Shown: one piece after another, positions 1 through 8,947 of the stretch
How positions within the stretch are numbered: the first letter of the stretch is position 1
How the letters are laid out: each line of letters starts with the position of its first letter
Assembly: GCF_009649175.1 (NCBI RefSeq)
Contig: NZ_WJPO01000033.1
Span: 1 to 40,114, forward strand
Direction: 5' to 3'
Length of the DNA: 40,114 bases
Source of the DNA: Rhodovulum strictum
GTDB lineage: Bacteria > Pseudomonadota > Alphaproteobacteria > Rhodobacterales > Rhodobacteraceae
Made by a program: the position numbers and the translations under genes
Notes under the pieces: model-generated
Seen by the model: only the letters and a program-made list of their open reading frames with translations
Told to the model about the DNA's origin: nothing
Database searches by the model: none

Positions 1-54
1 AAGACCTTCCTTTCCGCCATCGCCCTCGCCGCAACCGTCCTGTTCTGGCTTTGA
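1..54 (+). CDS. C-terminal end of an unidentified gene cut by the window edge
   Basis: An open frame runs from the first base to a TGA at 52-54 and encodes 17 residues rich in Ala, Leu and Phe (ending AATVLFWL). This looks like a hydrophobic segment, either the last membrane helix of a longer protein or a very small hydrophobic peptide. Nothing more can be said because the start lies outside the window. It converges on the cytochrome b561 gene, whose stop lies 19 bases further on. The frame could also be chance. Confidence 0.25.
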   Translation, partial: KTFLSAIALAATVLFWL

Positions 55-73
55 CGATCAATGAGTCTGGAGC

Positions 74-562
74 CTAGTCGAACGGCTTGACCATGCGGGT
101 CATCGTGCCGTCCTTGCGCACGAACTGCCCGATCAGGGCCACGCCGACATGCAGCACGATCAGCAGGAGCAACGCCGCGCGCAGCGCGGAATGAACCCCG
201 CCCGCCCAGGCCGCGCCCTGCGACCAGGCGACCATGCCCGAGACCGGCAACAGCACCATCAGTAGATAGAACAGCCCATGCGTCACCCGCGCCGCCATCA
301 CCTGCGCGGCCGAATGGCCCGGATCGGGCGCAGGCACGCCATGCAGCATCCTGAGCCCGATTCGCCAGAAGGCCAGAACCATGATGACAAGGCCCAGGGC
401 GATATGAAGCGTGACGCCCAGGGTAAAGGTCTGCGTCCCCGTCTCGAGCATCCGGCCAAAGGCATGGGACATGCCCTCGGCGAACAGGAACTGCACCACG
501 ACAAGCCCCGCAACCGCCCAGTGCAGACGGATCTGCATGCGGGAATAACCGGACACCGACAT
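74..562 (-). CDS. Cytochrome b561 family membrane protein
   Basis: This 162-residue integral membrane protein has the four-helix pattern of bacterial cytochrome b561 (di-heme b, quinol-oxidising or electron-transfer membrane subunit). Histidines suited to heme ligation sit in or next to the helices: H14 (RLHW), H53 (TLHIALG), H95 (VTHGLFY) and H138 (VLHVGVA). The start at 562 is preferred over an ATG 27 bases upstream because GGAGGGCAAGAA lies directly before it. It is the last gene of a probable three-gene minus-strand cluster with a 58-residue membrane protein and a DsrE-family protein, so it may pass electrons for whatever periplasmic chemistry that pair performs. The family call is good; the electron partner is unknown. 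Confidence 0.8.
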   Translation of the reverse strand: MSVSGYSRMQIRLHWAVAGLVVVQFLFAEGMSHAFGRMLETGTQTFTLGVTLHIALGLVIMVLAFWRIGLRMLHGVPAPDPGHSAAQVMAARVTHGLFYLLMVLLPVSGMVAWSQGAAWAGGVHSALRAALLLLIVLHVGVALIGQFVRKDGTMTRMVKPFD

Positions 563-613
563 TTCTTGCCCTCCGCAGGTCGTTTCCAAAGCCGACCGCC
601 GAAGGCCCGGCGA

Positions 614-790
614 TCAGTAGATGGCGCGCGCCACCTTCCAGGATACCGGCAGCGCGATCACGAAACCCACCGCAGCGGCGGCGAGGATCGGAACGGTCGT
701 GCCGTAGCCTGCGACAAGGACGGCGACGATGCCGATCCCCATCAGGGTAGCCGAAATGAGCAGGAACAGGACTGCGGCGAGCCGAAGCAT
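614..790 (-). CDS. Small two-helix membrane protein (58 aa)
   Basis: A 58-residue frame starts MLRLAAVLFLLISATLMG and ends in a basic tail (SWKVARAIY). It contains two hydrophobic helices, about residues 3-28 and 32-50, separated by a short GYGTTVP turn. The start is supported by a GGAGG about six bases upstream. Similar tiny membrane proteins are common in Rhodobacteraceae and are sometimes mislabelled as CTP synthetase fragments; I see no such similarity. It lies 82 bases after the DsrE-family gene and 51 bases before cytochrome b561, all on the minus strand, so co-transcription is likely. Function unknown. Confidence 0.65.
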   Translation of the reverse strand: MLRLAAVLFLLISATLMGIGIVAVLVAGYGTTVPILAAAAVGFVIALPVSWKVARAIY

Positions 791-872
791 GGGGGCCTCC
801 GAGGCTGGAATTGAACCAATGCCAAGGAAACCCCCGGCAGCCCGCGCCGGCCTTGATCCAGCGCAAGCTGCG

Positions 873-1307
873 TCAGAATGACCAGACGCGGGCCGAACGC
901 TCCAGCAGCGCCTCGGCCATGGCGGGCGGTTCGGCGACGCCCACGCCCTCGATCAGCGCCGCGGCATCCGCACCCTTGCCCGGCAGGTAGATCGCGCAGA
1001 CCTCGACCGTCGCGCCCTTTTCGATTGCCGCCTTCAACAGACCCTGCGGGCTGGCGCCGCGCGGCGGCTGGGGCGCGGTGGCGGTGTCGGGCGCATCGCT
1101 CAGCGCGATGTCACCGGCCGGACCGCACAACAGGATGCGCGTCGGCACGCCGCGGTCGATGGCCTGGTTGATAAGCACCATGCTCATCAGCTGGGTCTGC
1201 GGCTCGGCAGCGGTGACGACGCCGACCAGCGAGGCCGCATCCTCGGCGGCGGCGACGGTTGCGCTCAGCAGCATGGCACAGGCACTGGCCCTGATGGTTG
1301 CGATCAT
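873..1307 (-). CDS. Exported DsrE-family protein
   Basis: This 144-residue protein has a Sec-type signal peptide (about residues 1-21, cut near AAA-ED) and then a DsrE/DsrF-like fold. That family handles protein-bound sulfur in its cytoplasmic members; exported members are poorly understood. Typical features are the strand-loop around LLCGPAGDIAL, with a cysteine where DsrE active sites often lie, and VEVCAIYLPGKG with a second cysteine, followed by a helix rich in Ala and Leu. The start is backed by AGGGAGATCACC before the ATG. It is the first gene of the minus-strand cluster that ends in cytochrome b561, and a 17-bp palindrome lies 62 bases upstream. The sulfur link is family inference only. 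Confidence 0.65.
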   Translation of the reverse strand: MIATIRASACAMLLSATVAAAEDAASLVGVVTAAEPQTQLMSMVLINQAIDRGVPTRILLCGPAGDIALSDAPDTATAPQPPRGASPQGLLKAAIEKGATVEVCAIYLPGKGADAAALIEGVGVAEPPAMAEALLERSARVWSF

Positions 1308-1368
1308 GGTGATCTCCCTTTTCCATCGGTTTCGGTGGTATCGGCCTAGCGCATCGGTCCGGGCGGGT

Positions 1369-1385
1369 ATGTGACTTGTTCACAT
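1369..1385. promoter_or_regulatory. Perfect inverted repeat ATGTGA-N5-TCACAT in a divergent promoter region
   Basis: The arms ATGTGA (1369-1374) and TCACAT (1380-1385) are exact reverse complements around CTTGT. The site lies in the 137-bp gap between the DsrE-family gene (minus) and the 91-residue conserved gene (plus). The half-sites resemble those of CRP/FNR-superfamily regulators, but the spacer is one base shorter than the E. coli CRP site, so the cognate regulator is not identified. Confidence 0.45.
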
Positions 1386-1444
1386 TGCGGCCGCGGCAGG
1401 CCGGACCCGTGCTATGCTGGCGCGACCGCACAAAGGGGGGTGCC

Positions 1445-1720
1445 ATGATCACACTGGACGATATCGAGGATTTCACCGACCTCACCCGCGACGAAATCGC
1501 CGCCATCGCCGAGCACGAGCAGATCCCCGAGGCGGATGCCGCCCTGCTGGCCGATTACCTGATGCATGCCCATCACGGGGCGCAAAAGGTGCTGGCGATG
1601 ATCAGCGAGGATATCCGCAACGCGCTGCATGCCGACGATCTGCCCCATGCGCGGGCGCTTTACGCGGTGCTGCACCGTTTCATCGCGGACCACCCCGACG
1701 CGGTACGGGGGGCAGAGTAG
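1445..1720 (+). CDS. Conserved small protein of unknown function (91 aa)
   Basis: This 91-residue soluble, acidic and mostly helical protein begins MITLDDIEDFTDLTRDEIAA and contains YLMHAHHG with three histidines near its middle. I recognise it as a type of short hypothetical protein found in Rhodobacteraceae, but I know no function. The start at 1445 is chosen because an AAGGGGGG ribosome site lies just upstream, whereas an earlier ATG at 1376 would fall inside the divergent palindrome. No membrane segment, signal peptide or cysteine is present. It reads convergently towards glpK, with 82 bases between the stops. Confidence 0.6.
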   Translation: MITLDDIEDFTDLTRDEIAAIAEHEQIPEADAALLADYLMHAHHGAQKVLAMISEDIRNALHADDLPHARALYAVLHRFIADHPDAVRGAE

Positions 1721-1802
1721 CCGCGCGCTGGCAACGGAACCCCGGATGATACGGCGGCCGGGGACGATGCGCGCCGGGGTCTGGACCGCATGGCGCGTCG
1801 GC

Positions 1803-3287
<1,485 letters not shown>

Positions 3288-3389
3288 GGCAAGGCTCCCT
3301 CGGTCTTCCTCCGGGCCGCGGCGCAGGCGCGGGCACCGCCGCCCCAGTCTTGCCCAACCGGCGATCCCTGACCAGCCCCGGCCAGCCAC

Positions 3390-4988
3390 TCATTCCGCGG
3401 CAGCGGGGGGCACGGCGCGCCGCCCGGCCATCCAGCGATCAAGCGCGGCGGCCTGATCGGCACGCATCCGCAACCCCAGCTTGCCGCGCCGCCACAGCAC
3501 ATCCTCGGCAGTGCGGGCGAATTCCTGCGCCATCAGCCAGTCCACCTCGCGCGCGGTCAGGTCGGCACCGAAGACCCGCCCCAGCTCGGCTGCGCCCCGC
3601 GCCCCACCCAGAAGCGCCCAAGCCTCGGTGCCATAGGCGCGCGCCAGCCGTCGCGCATGGGCGGGGGCAAGAAAGGGATAATCGGCACCAAGCCGCGCCA
3701 CCAGCGCATCGAACCCATCCACCGGGAAATCGCCGCCGGGCAGCGGCACCCCAGCGGTCCAGCCCGGCCGAAGTCCCGGGAAATGCGGCGAAAGCCGGTC
3801 CAGCGCCGCCTCGGCCAGCCGCCGATAGGTGGTGATCTTGCCGCCAAGGACATGCAGAACCGGCGCGCCGCACCCGGCGTCAAGCCGCAGCCTGTAGTCC
3901 CGCGTTGCCGCCGCAGCGCTTGCAGCCCCGTCATCAAGCAGCGGCCGCAGGCCGGAAAAGGTCCAGACCACATCCCCGGCGCCGATCGGATGGCGCAGGT
4001 AGCGGTTGACGCAAGCGATCAGGTAATCCTGTTCCCCGGGCGTGCAACCGGGCCGTGTCGCGGGGTCGGGATGGTCGATATCGGTGGTGCCGATCAGGGT
4101 GAAATCATCCTCATAGGGGATCGCAAAGACGATCCGGCCATCTAACCCCTGAAAGACATAGCCCTTGTCATGCGCAAACAGCTGCCGGGTCACGACATGG
4201 CTGCCCCGCACCAGCCGCAGCCTGTCGCGCGCGGGCTGGCCAAGAACGCCCGAAACCACCTCGCCCGCCCAAGGCCCGGCGGCATTGACCAGCGCGCGGG
4301 ACCGGTGGATGTGGCGCGCGCCGGTTTCGGTATCTTGCGTTTCGACCACCCAGAGCCCGTCTGCGCGCCTTGCCGAAACAACCCGCATGCGCGTCAGGAT
4401 CGTGGCCCCGCGCGCCGCGGCATCGCGGGCGTTCAGCACGACAAGCCGCGAATCCGCGACCCCGCAATCGGAATACTCGAAGCCAGGGGCAAGATGTTCG
4501 GCCAGCGGCGCGCCCTCGGGACTGCGGCGCAGGTCGAGCCTGCGCGACCCCGGCAGGATCGTCCGTGCGCCAAGCCGGTCATAGATCGCCAGCCCCAGCC
4601 GGATCAGCCAGCCCGGCCGCCGCCCACGCATCCAGGGCAGGATCCGCGCGACCGGCCAGGAACCGGGATTTGCCGCGCCGGATTGCATATCCTCATGAAC
4701 AGGAATGACAAATCGCATCGACCAAGCAATATGCGGCATCGCCCGCAACAGCGTCTCGCGTTCATTCAGCGCCTCGCGCACAAGGCGGAACTCGAAATAT
4801 TCGAGATAGCGCAACCCGCCATGCAGCAGCTTGGTCGAGGCCGAGGAGGTCGCCGCGCCCAAGTCGCCCCTCTCGGCCAAACGCACCGTCAGCCCGCGCC
4901 CCGCCGCATCGCGGGCAATGCCGACACCGTTGATCCCGCCACCGATGACGAACAGATCGGCCGGGCTATCGGGGGGCGCTTCCGTCAT
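3390..4988 (-). CDS. glpD: Aerobic glycerol-3-phosphate dehydrogenase
   Basis: GlpD is an FAD-dependent, membrane-associated enzyme that oxidises glycerol 3-phosphate to dihydroxyacetone phosphate and gives electrons to quinone. The 532-residue protein starts with a Rossmann FAD motif (VIGGGINGVGIARDAAGRG) and carries the family signature TSSASTKLLHGGLRYLE. Downstream hallmarks include NAAGPWAGEV, GTTDIDH and GGKITTYRRLAE. The start at 4988 is chosen over one 12 bases upstream because GGAGGG lies directly in front of it. It is the first gene of the glpD-glpK unit, and its promoter region is shared with the divergent glpR. Confidence 0.95.
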   Translation of the reverse strand: MTEAPPDSPADLFVIGGGINGVGIARDAAGRGLTVRLAERGDLGAATSSASTKLLHGGLRYLEYFEFRLVREALNERETLLRAMPHIAWSMRFVIPVHEDMQSGAANPGSWPVARILPWMRGRRPGWLIRLGLAIYDRLGARTILPGSRRLDLRRSPEGAPLAEHLAPGFEYSDCGVADSRLVVLNARDAAARGATILTRMRVVSARRADGLWVVETQDTETGARHIHRSRALVNAAGPWAGEVVSGVLGQPARDRLRLVRGSHVVTRQLFAHDKGYVFQGLDGRIVFAIPYEDDFTLIGTTDIDHPDPATRPGCTPGEQDYLIACVNRYLRHPIGAGDVVWTFSGLRPLLDDGAASAAAATRDYRLRLDAGCGAPVLHVLGGKITTYRRLAEAALDRLSPHFPGLRPGWTAGVPLPGGDFPVDGFDALVARLGADYPFLAPAHARRLARAYGTEAWALLGGARGAAELGRVFGADLTAREVDWLMAQEFARTAEDVLWRRGKLGLRMRADQAAALDRWMAGRRAVPPAAAE

Positions 4989-5039
4989 GTGACCCTCCAT
5001 CGGGATCTGGCGCAGGGTGACACGGACAAGGCAAAAAGG

Positions 5040-5160
5040 AAAGCCATATGCTTTCGCTTTAACGCGATTTTATCCCAGTATGCGTGACACTCTTCGGAAC
5101 TCGCAGCAATCAGAACTTTCGATTGCGTACCTGACGCCCCCATGCCACGGTAAGCGAAAG
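5040..5160. promoter_or_regulatory. Probable GlpR operator region between glpD and glpR
   Basis: This part of the 182-bp divergent gap holds repeated TTTCG-type half-sites. CTTTCGCTT at 5051-5059 recurs as its exact reverse complement AAGCGAAAG at 5152-5160, and another TTTCG lies at 5117-5121. A separate short palindrome AAAGC-N5-GCTTT spans 5040-5054. DeoR-family repressors bind repeats of this kind, and GlpR normally controls both its own gene and the glycerol operon. Assignment to GlpR is inferred from position. Confidence 0.45.
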
Positions 5161-5170
5161 GCCCGAACCC

Positions 5171-5932
5171 ATGTCGCAGACGATCCGCCACCCGGAAATC
5201 CTGGATATCGCCCGGCGCGAGGGCAAGGTCACCGTCGAGGCGCTGGCCGCGCATTTCGGCGTGACGCTGCAAACCATCCGCCGCGATCTGGCCGATCTGG
5301 CCGAGGCGGGGCGGCTGGAACGGGTCCATGGCGGGGCGGTCCTGCCCTCGGGCACGGCGAATATCGGCTATCAGGCACGCCGCGCACTTCACCTGCCGGC
5401 CAAGCGCGCCATCGCACGCGCCTGCGCCGCCCGCGTGCCCGGCGCCATGTCGCTGTTTCTCAGCATCGGGACCACCACCGAGGCCGTGGCGCAGGAATTG
5501 CTGCATCATGCCGAACTGATGCTGGTCACCAACAATATCAATGTCGCCAACATTCTGGTGGCCAACGAAAGTTGCCAGATCATCGTCACCGGCGGCACGC
5601 TGCGGCGCGCGGATGGCGGGCTGATCGGCACGCTGGCGACCGAGACGATCCGCCAGTTCAAGTTCGATCTTGCGGTGATCGGCTGCTCGGCGCTTGATTC
5701 CGATGGCGATCTGCTGGATTTCGACATCCAGGAGGTCGGCGTCAGCCAGGCGATCCTGCGCCAGTCGCGGCGCACCTTTCTGGTGGCGGATCACTCCAAG
5801 TTCCAGCGCTCGGCGCCCGCGCGCATCGCCCCGCTGGCCGAGATCGACAGCTTCTTCACCGACCGCCCGCTGCCGCCCGATCTGGCCGCGCGCTGTGCCG
5901 ACTGGGGCACCGAGGTCGTCCTTTGCACCTGA
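5171..5932 (+). CDS. glpR: DeoR-family transcriptional repressor, glycerol-3-phosphate type
   Basis: This 253-residue regulator has an N-terminal winged helix-turn-helix (about residues 18-56) with the DeoR signature VTLQTIRRDLADLAEAGRL followed by RVHGGAV. A C-terminal sugar-phosphate sensor domain of the DeoR/phosphosugar-isomerase type follows, with SIGTTTEAVA, NNINVANIL, TGGTLR and VADHSKF. It is divergent from glpD-glpK, which makes it the likely repressor of glycerol catabolism, relieved by glycerol 3-phosphate. The start at 5171 matches the usual short lead before the helix-turn-helix. A PLP enzyme follows in the same direction 66 bases downstream and may be co-transcribed. Confidence 0.88.
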   Translation: MSQTIRHPEILDIARREGKVTVEALAAHFGVTLQTIRRDLADLAEAGRLERVHGGAVLPSGTANIGYQARRALHLPAKRAIARACAARVPGAMSLFLSIGTTTEAVAQELLHHAELMLVTNNINVANILVANESCQIIVTGGTLRRADGGLIGTLATETIRQFKFDLAVIGCSALDSDGDLLDFDIQEVGVSQAILRQSRRTFLVADHSKFQRSAPARIAPLAEIDSFFTDRPLPPDLAARCADWGTEVVLCT

Positions 5933-5998
5933 CCCTTTCCGCACAAGACACGCAGCCGGGCACCCCCGCCCGGCCGATCCCCCAAGGAGATACCAGGC

Positions 5999-6979
5999 AT
6001 GACCGAGCCGCTTTTTACCCTGGACGAGTTGCACAAGGCGGCGGATTTCGTGCATGCCCGTATGCCGCCCACCCCGCAATATGCCTGGCCCCTGCTGGCC
6101 GAGGCCATCGGCACCGAAACCTGGGTCAAGCACGAAAACCACACCCCGACCGGCGCCTTCAAGATCCGCGGCGCGCATACCTTCATCGACTGGCTGAAGC
6201 GCACGCAGCCCGACTGTCCCGGCATCGTCACCGCGACGCGGGGCAATCACGGGCAGGGGCAGGCGCTGGCGGCACGGGCGGCGGGGATGGTCGCCAGGGT
6301 CTATGTCCCCGAGGGCAATTCGGTGGAAAAGAACGCCGCGATGCGCGCCTTCGGGGCCGAGCTGATCGTTCATGGCGCCGATTTCGATGCCGCGCGGCAA
6401 GAGGCCCAGCGCGTGGCCAAGGCCGAGGGGCTGGCCTTCGTACCGCCCTATCACCGCGAACTGGTGCGCGGCGTCGCGACCTATGCGCTGGAGCTGTTCA
6501 CCGCCCTGCCCGACCTGCATACGGTCTATGTGCCGATCGGCTGCGGCTCGGGCATCTGCGGCACGATCGCGGCGCGCGATGCGCTGGGGCTGTCCACCCG
6601 GATCGTGGGGGTCGTGTCGGAAAACGCCGATTGCGTGCTGCGCTCGATGGCGGCGGGGGATTACGTCGAAACCGAAACCGCCCGCACCTTTGCCGACGGC
6701 ATCGCCGTGCGCGTGCCGGTGCCCGAGGCGTTCGACATCTATGCCCGCGGCGCGGAACGGATCGTCACCGTCTCGGATGCCGAGGTGGCCGAGGCGATCC
6801 GGCTTTACTACCGCGCCACGCATAATCTGGCTGAGGGCGCAGGCGCGGCGGCGCTGGCCGCGCTGATGGCGGACCGCGCGATCATGGCCGGCAAGCGCGT
6901 CGGCGTGATCCTTTGCGGCGGCAATATAGATGGCGACTGGTTCGAAACGGTGCTGTCGGGGGGCGTGCCGCAGGTCTGA
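5999..6979 (+). CDS. Threonine-dehydratase-like PLP enzyme (fold type II), no ACT domain
   Basis: This 326-residue tryptophan-synthase-beta-superfamily enzyme probably performs PLP-dependent beta-elimination on a hydroxy-amino acid (threonine or serine to a keto acid and ammonia). The Schiff-base lysine is K55 in TGAFKIRGA, the HENHTPTG segment is typical, TATRGNHGQG binds the substrate carboxylate, and the glycine-rich phosphate-binding loop is GCGSGICG. It lacks the C-terminal ACT regulatory domains of biosynthetic IlvA, so a catabolic role or a different substrate is likely; the hydroxyectoine-pathway EutB group is a related possibility. The start is supported by AAGGAGAT. Its stop lies 5 bases from the stop of the convergent next gene. 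Confidence 0.75.
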   Translation: MTEPLFTLDELHKAADFVHARMPPTPQYAWPLLAEAIGTETWVKHENHTPTGAFKIRGAHTFIDWLKRTQPDCPGIVTATRGNHGQGQALAARAAGMVARVYVPEGNSVEKNAAMRAFGAELIVHGADFDAARQEAQRVAKAEGLAFVPPYHRELVRGVATYALELFTALPDLHTVYVPIGCGSGICGTIAARDALGLSTRIVGVVSENADCVLRSMAAGDYVETETARTFADGIAVRVPVPEAFDIYARGAERIVTVSDAEVAEAIRLYYRATHNLAEGAGAAALAALMADRAIMAGKRVGVILCGGNIDGDWFETVLSGGVPQV

Positions 6980-6984
6980 ATGCG

Positions 6985-7467
6985 CTAAAGGAAGCTCAGC
7001 GCATCGGCCGTTTCGCAGGTGCCGCTACAGGTTCCGGGGCAGTAGATCGTGATGCTCCGCTCGTCGTGATACTCGATCTCGGGCTGGAAGAAGCGCCGGT
7101 CATGGGGTTCGTAGAACCCGCCAAGCGTCAGCCCCGCCTGCGGAAAGCACAATTGTTCCTGGCACAGAGCGACATTGCCCAGCCGTTCCTCAAGCCGGCG
7201 GACGATCTCGGACGGGTCGGTGGCGAAGAAATCCTCGCCCTCGAACAGTACGCCCTGCACATGGCGGCTGGACACGATTCGCACCAGCCCGCCATCGCGA
7301 TACTCACAGATCGGAAGGCCCAGCCCACGATATTCCATCTGGCGCCCGCCCGCGCCGCGATAGACATGCTGCGGCCGCCCCATCACCGGCAGCGCCTCGA
7401 CCTCTTCGCGAGTCATGCCCAGCCGCAGCGGGCCTATGCCTTCCCCGGGCGCGATGCTCCAATCCAT
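6985..7467 (-). CDS. Unknown protein with a Cys-rich C-terminus (160 aa)
   Basis: I do not recognise this 160-residue protein. It has no signal peptide or membrane segment. The N-terminal GEGIGPLRLGMTREEVEAL element resembles a helical motif seen in various uncharacterised proteins. C102 and C107 form a CQEQLC pair, and the tail has C143, C147 and C151 in CPGTCSGTC, a spacing that could hold a metal or form disulfides. The start has a strong GGAGGGGGAA site upstream. It is followed in the genome by thpR in the same minus orientation (thpR lies upstream, 24 bases away), so it may be the second gene of that unit. Confidence 0.6.
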   Translation of the reverse strand: MDWSIAPGEGIGPLRLGMTREEVEALPVMGRPQHVYRGAGGRQMEYRGLGLPICEYRDGGLVRIVSSRHVQGVLFEGEDFFATDPSEIVRRLEERLGNVALCQEQLCFPQAGLTLGGFYEPHDRRFFQPEIEYHDERSITIYCPGTCSGTCETADALSFL

Positions 7468-7491
7468 GTTTCTTCCCCCTCCTCGCCGACT

Positions 7492-8058
7492 TCACGGAAC
7501 ATAAGTGTCCCGGCGCGGCGCGGAAAGGGGGTAATGGACAAGCTCGGTGTAACACGCGGAGCCATGCCCAAGATCCGAGCGGTAAAGCCCGAATCCGGTC
7601 ACCGGGAACGGCCCGGCGCGGAAATCGGCTCGGGCAGCGATGGCGCGTTCCAGCCGGTCGCGGCCGGACGCGGTCGGGTCGAGATAGGCCAGCGACACAT
7701 GCGGCGTGTAGCGGCGCCGTTCGATGCTGGCCCCGGCCCCGCGCGCGGCCTGTTCCAGCTTGGATTGCAGATGCCGCAACTCTGCGCTTTCGCCGACCCC
7801 GGCATAGGCCAGCCGCGGCCGTCCCCCGCCGAACAGCCCCAGACCGTCAAGCGTCAGATCGAAACCGGGCGGGTTGATCGCCGAAAAGGCCAGGTGCACG
7901 TCGTCCAGAACCGGCTCGGGCAGTTCGCCCAGAAAGACCAGCGTCAGGTGCAGGTTCTCGGGCGGGACGGGACGTTTCACCGGCAGGCTTTCCTGCACCC
8001 TGACCAGCGCGGCGCGGATATCGTCCGGCATGTCGATGGCGGCGAAGGCGCGGATCAT
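7492..8058 (-). CDS. thpR: RNA 2',3'-cyclic phosphodiesterase (2'-5' RNA ligase family)
   Basis: This 188-residue protein of the 2H phosphoesterase family (LigT/ThpR) opens 2',3'-cyclic phosphate ends of RNA and is linked to RNA repair or processing. The two catalytic HxT/S motifs are present: H37-L-T-L and H119-V-S-L. The start at 8058 gives the usual MIRAFAAIDMP opening; an ATG 24 bases upstream is possible but less family-like, and no strong ribosome site decides between them. The downstream minus-strand gene encodes the 160-residue Cys-rich protein. The physiological substrate in bacteria is unsettled. Confidence 0.88.
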   Translation of the reverse strand: MIRAFAAIDMPDDIRAALVRVQESLPVKRPVPPENLHLTLVFLGELPEPVLDDVHLAFSAINPPGFDLTLDGLGLFGGGRPRLAYAGVGESAELRHLQSKLEQAARGAGASIERRRYTPHVSLAYLDPTASGRDRLERAIAARADFRAGPFPVTGFGLYRSDLGHGSACYTELVHYPLSAPRRDTYVP

Positions 8059-8156
8059 GGCGGGTCTCTCTTTGCCACGCACTTGCGTCGCGAAAGCGCG
8101 CGTAGCATGGCCGGATTATCGGCATCGTGCAAGTCTGCGAGAGCAGGAGGCGGGGC

Positions 8157-8184
8157 GGAAAGCGGCGATCCGCCGCAGTTTTCC
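8157..8184. terminator. Strong hairpin in the gap between thpR and the gpx gene
   Basis: GCGGCG (8162-8167) and CGCCGC (8171-8176) are perfect arms around ATC. The stem can extend through GGAAA (8157-8161) pairing with TTTCC (8180-8184) around a three-base bulge. Plus-strand transcripts would end in AGTTTT and minus-strand transcripts in CTTTCC. It lies 100 bases past the stop of the peroxidase gene, which reads towards it, so an intrinsic terminator for that gene is plausible although the U-run is short. Confidence 0.4.
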
Positions 8185-8283
8185 ATCGCTTTCCTTTGGC
8201 GTTGGGCCTTGGGTTAGAGAAACGTGACTACAGCCTGACGGTGTTTGCAAAGTGCAACTTCTGGATCGCGGCAAGGCGGTCCA

Positions 8284-8811
8284 TCACCGTGGCAACAGCG
8301 CCTCGATCTGGCGGGTCACGGCACCGGATTCCGGTTTGGTCATCGAGCCCCAGGTCGCCACCAGTTCGCCCGCGGGGCCGATCAGTACCTTGTTGAAATT
8401 CCATCGCGGTGCAAAGCCATGTTCGGCCGCCAGCCAGCGGTAGAACGGGTGCGCATTGCTTCCCTTGACATGGGTGATCTCGGTCATCGGCAAGGTCAGG
8501 CCGAAATTGACGTCGCAGAATTCCTTGACCTTGGCCTCGCTGGCCAGTTCCTGGTTGAAATCGTTCGAGGGCACCGCCAGCACGACCAGCCCGCGCGGCC
8601 CATAGCGTTCATGCAACCGCTGAAGACCGTCATATTGCGGCGTGAACCCGCATTGCGAGGCGGTGTTGACCACCAGGATCGGACGCCCCCGGAAACCCTC
8701 CAGCGCGATGTCGCCGCCGTCGATCGAGGCAAAGGAAAAGCCCGGCGCGGCCATGGCCGAGGGGGCGGCGGCGCTCAGTCCAAGCGACAGGAGCAGGGCA
8801 ATAAGTCGCAT
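8284..8811 (-). CDS. Exported glutathione peroxidase family protein (Cys type)
   Basis: This 175-residue peroxidase has a Sec signal peptide (about residues 1-22, ending AMA-AP). The catalytic segment is VNTASQCGFTPQY, with the peroxidatic cysteine C54 in place of selenocysteine; WNFNK supplies the conserved Trp and Asn. A further cysteine in KEFCDVNFG is in the region of the resolving cysteine of thioredoxin-dependent members, suggesting a two-cysteine thiol peroxidase that reduces hydroperoxides in the periplasm. The start at 8811 is chosen because it begins exactly at the signal peptide. Export is less usual than the cytoplasmic form. No operon partner is evident. Confidence 0.85.
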   Translation of the reverse strand: MRLIALLLSLGLSAAAPSAMAAPGFSFASIDGGDIALEGFRGRPILVVNTASQCGFTPQYDGLQRLHERYGPRGLVVLAVPSNDFNQELASEAKVKEFCDVNFGLTLPMTEITHVKGSNAHPFYRWLAAEHGFAPRWNFNKVLIGPAGELVATWGSMTKPESGAVTRQIEALLPR

Positions 8812-8947
8812 CGGGTCAATCCTTGGCTTCTGCTTTGTCCCTGTGCCAGATATCGCGCCCCCCCGCCCGGTCAAGCGCCGCGCCCCGCGTTGCATTCCCC
8901 GGCGCGGTGGTTATCTCTTGGTCAGGTTCTGCCACGATGATCGACAG

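Noticed and set aside
1740-1763. CCCCGG ... CCGGGG as a terminator between the 91-aa gene and glpK
   Set aside because: The loop is 12 bases and no T-run follows on either strand; such repeats are expected by chance in DNA this G+C-rich.
4985-6823. Long minus-strand open frame across glpR and the dehydratase-like gene
   Set aside because: It spans two well-supported plus-strand genes and reads through their promoter region; the product has no coherent composition.
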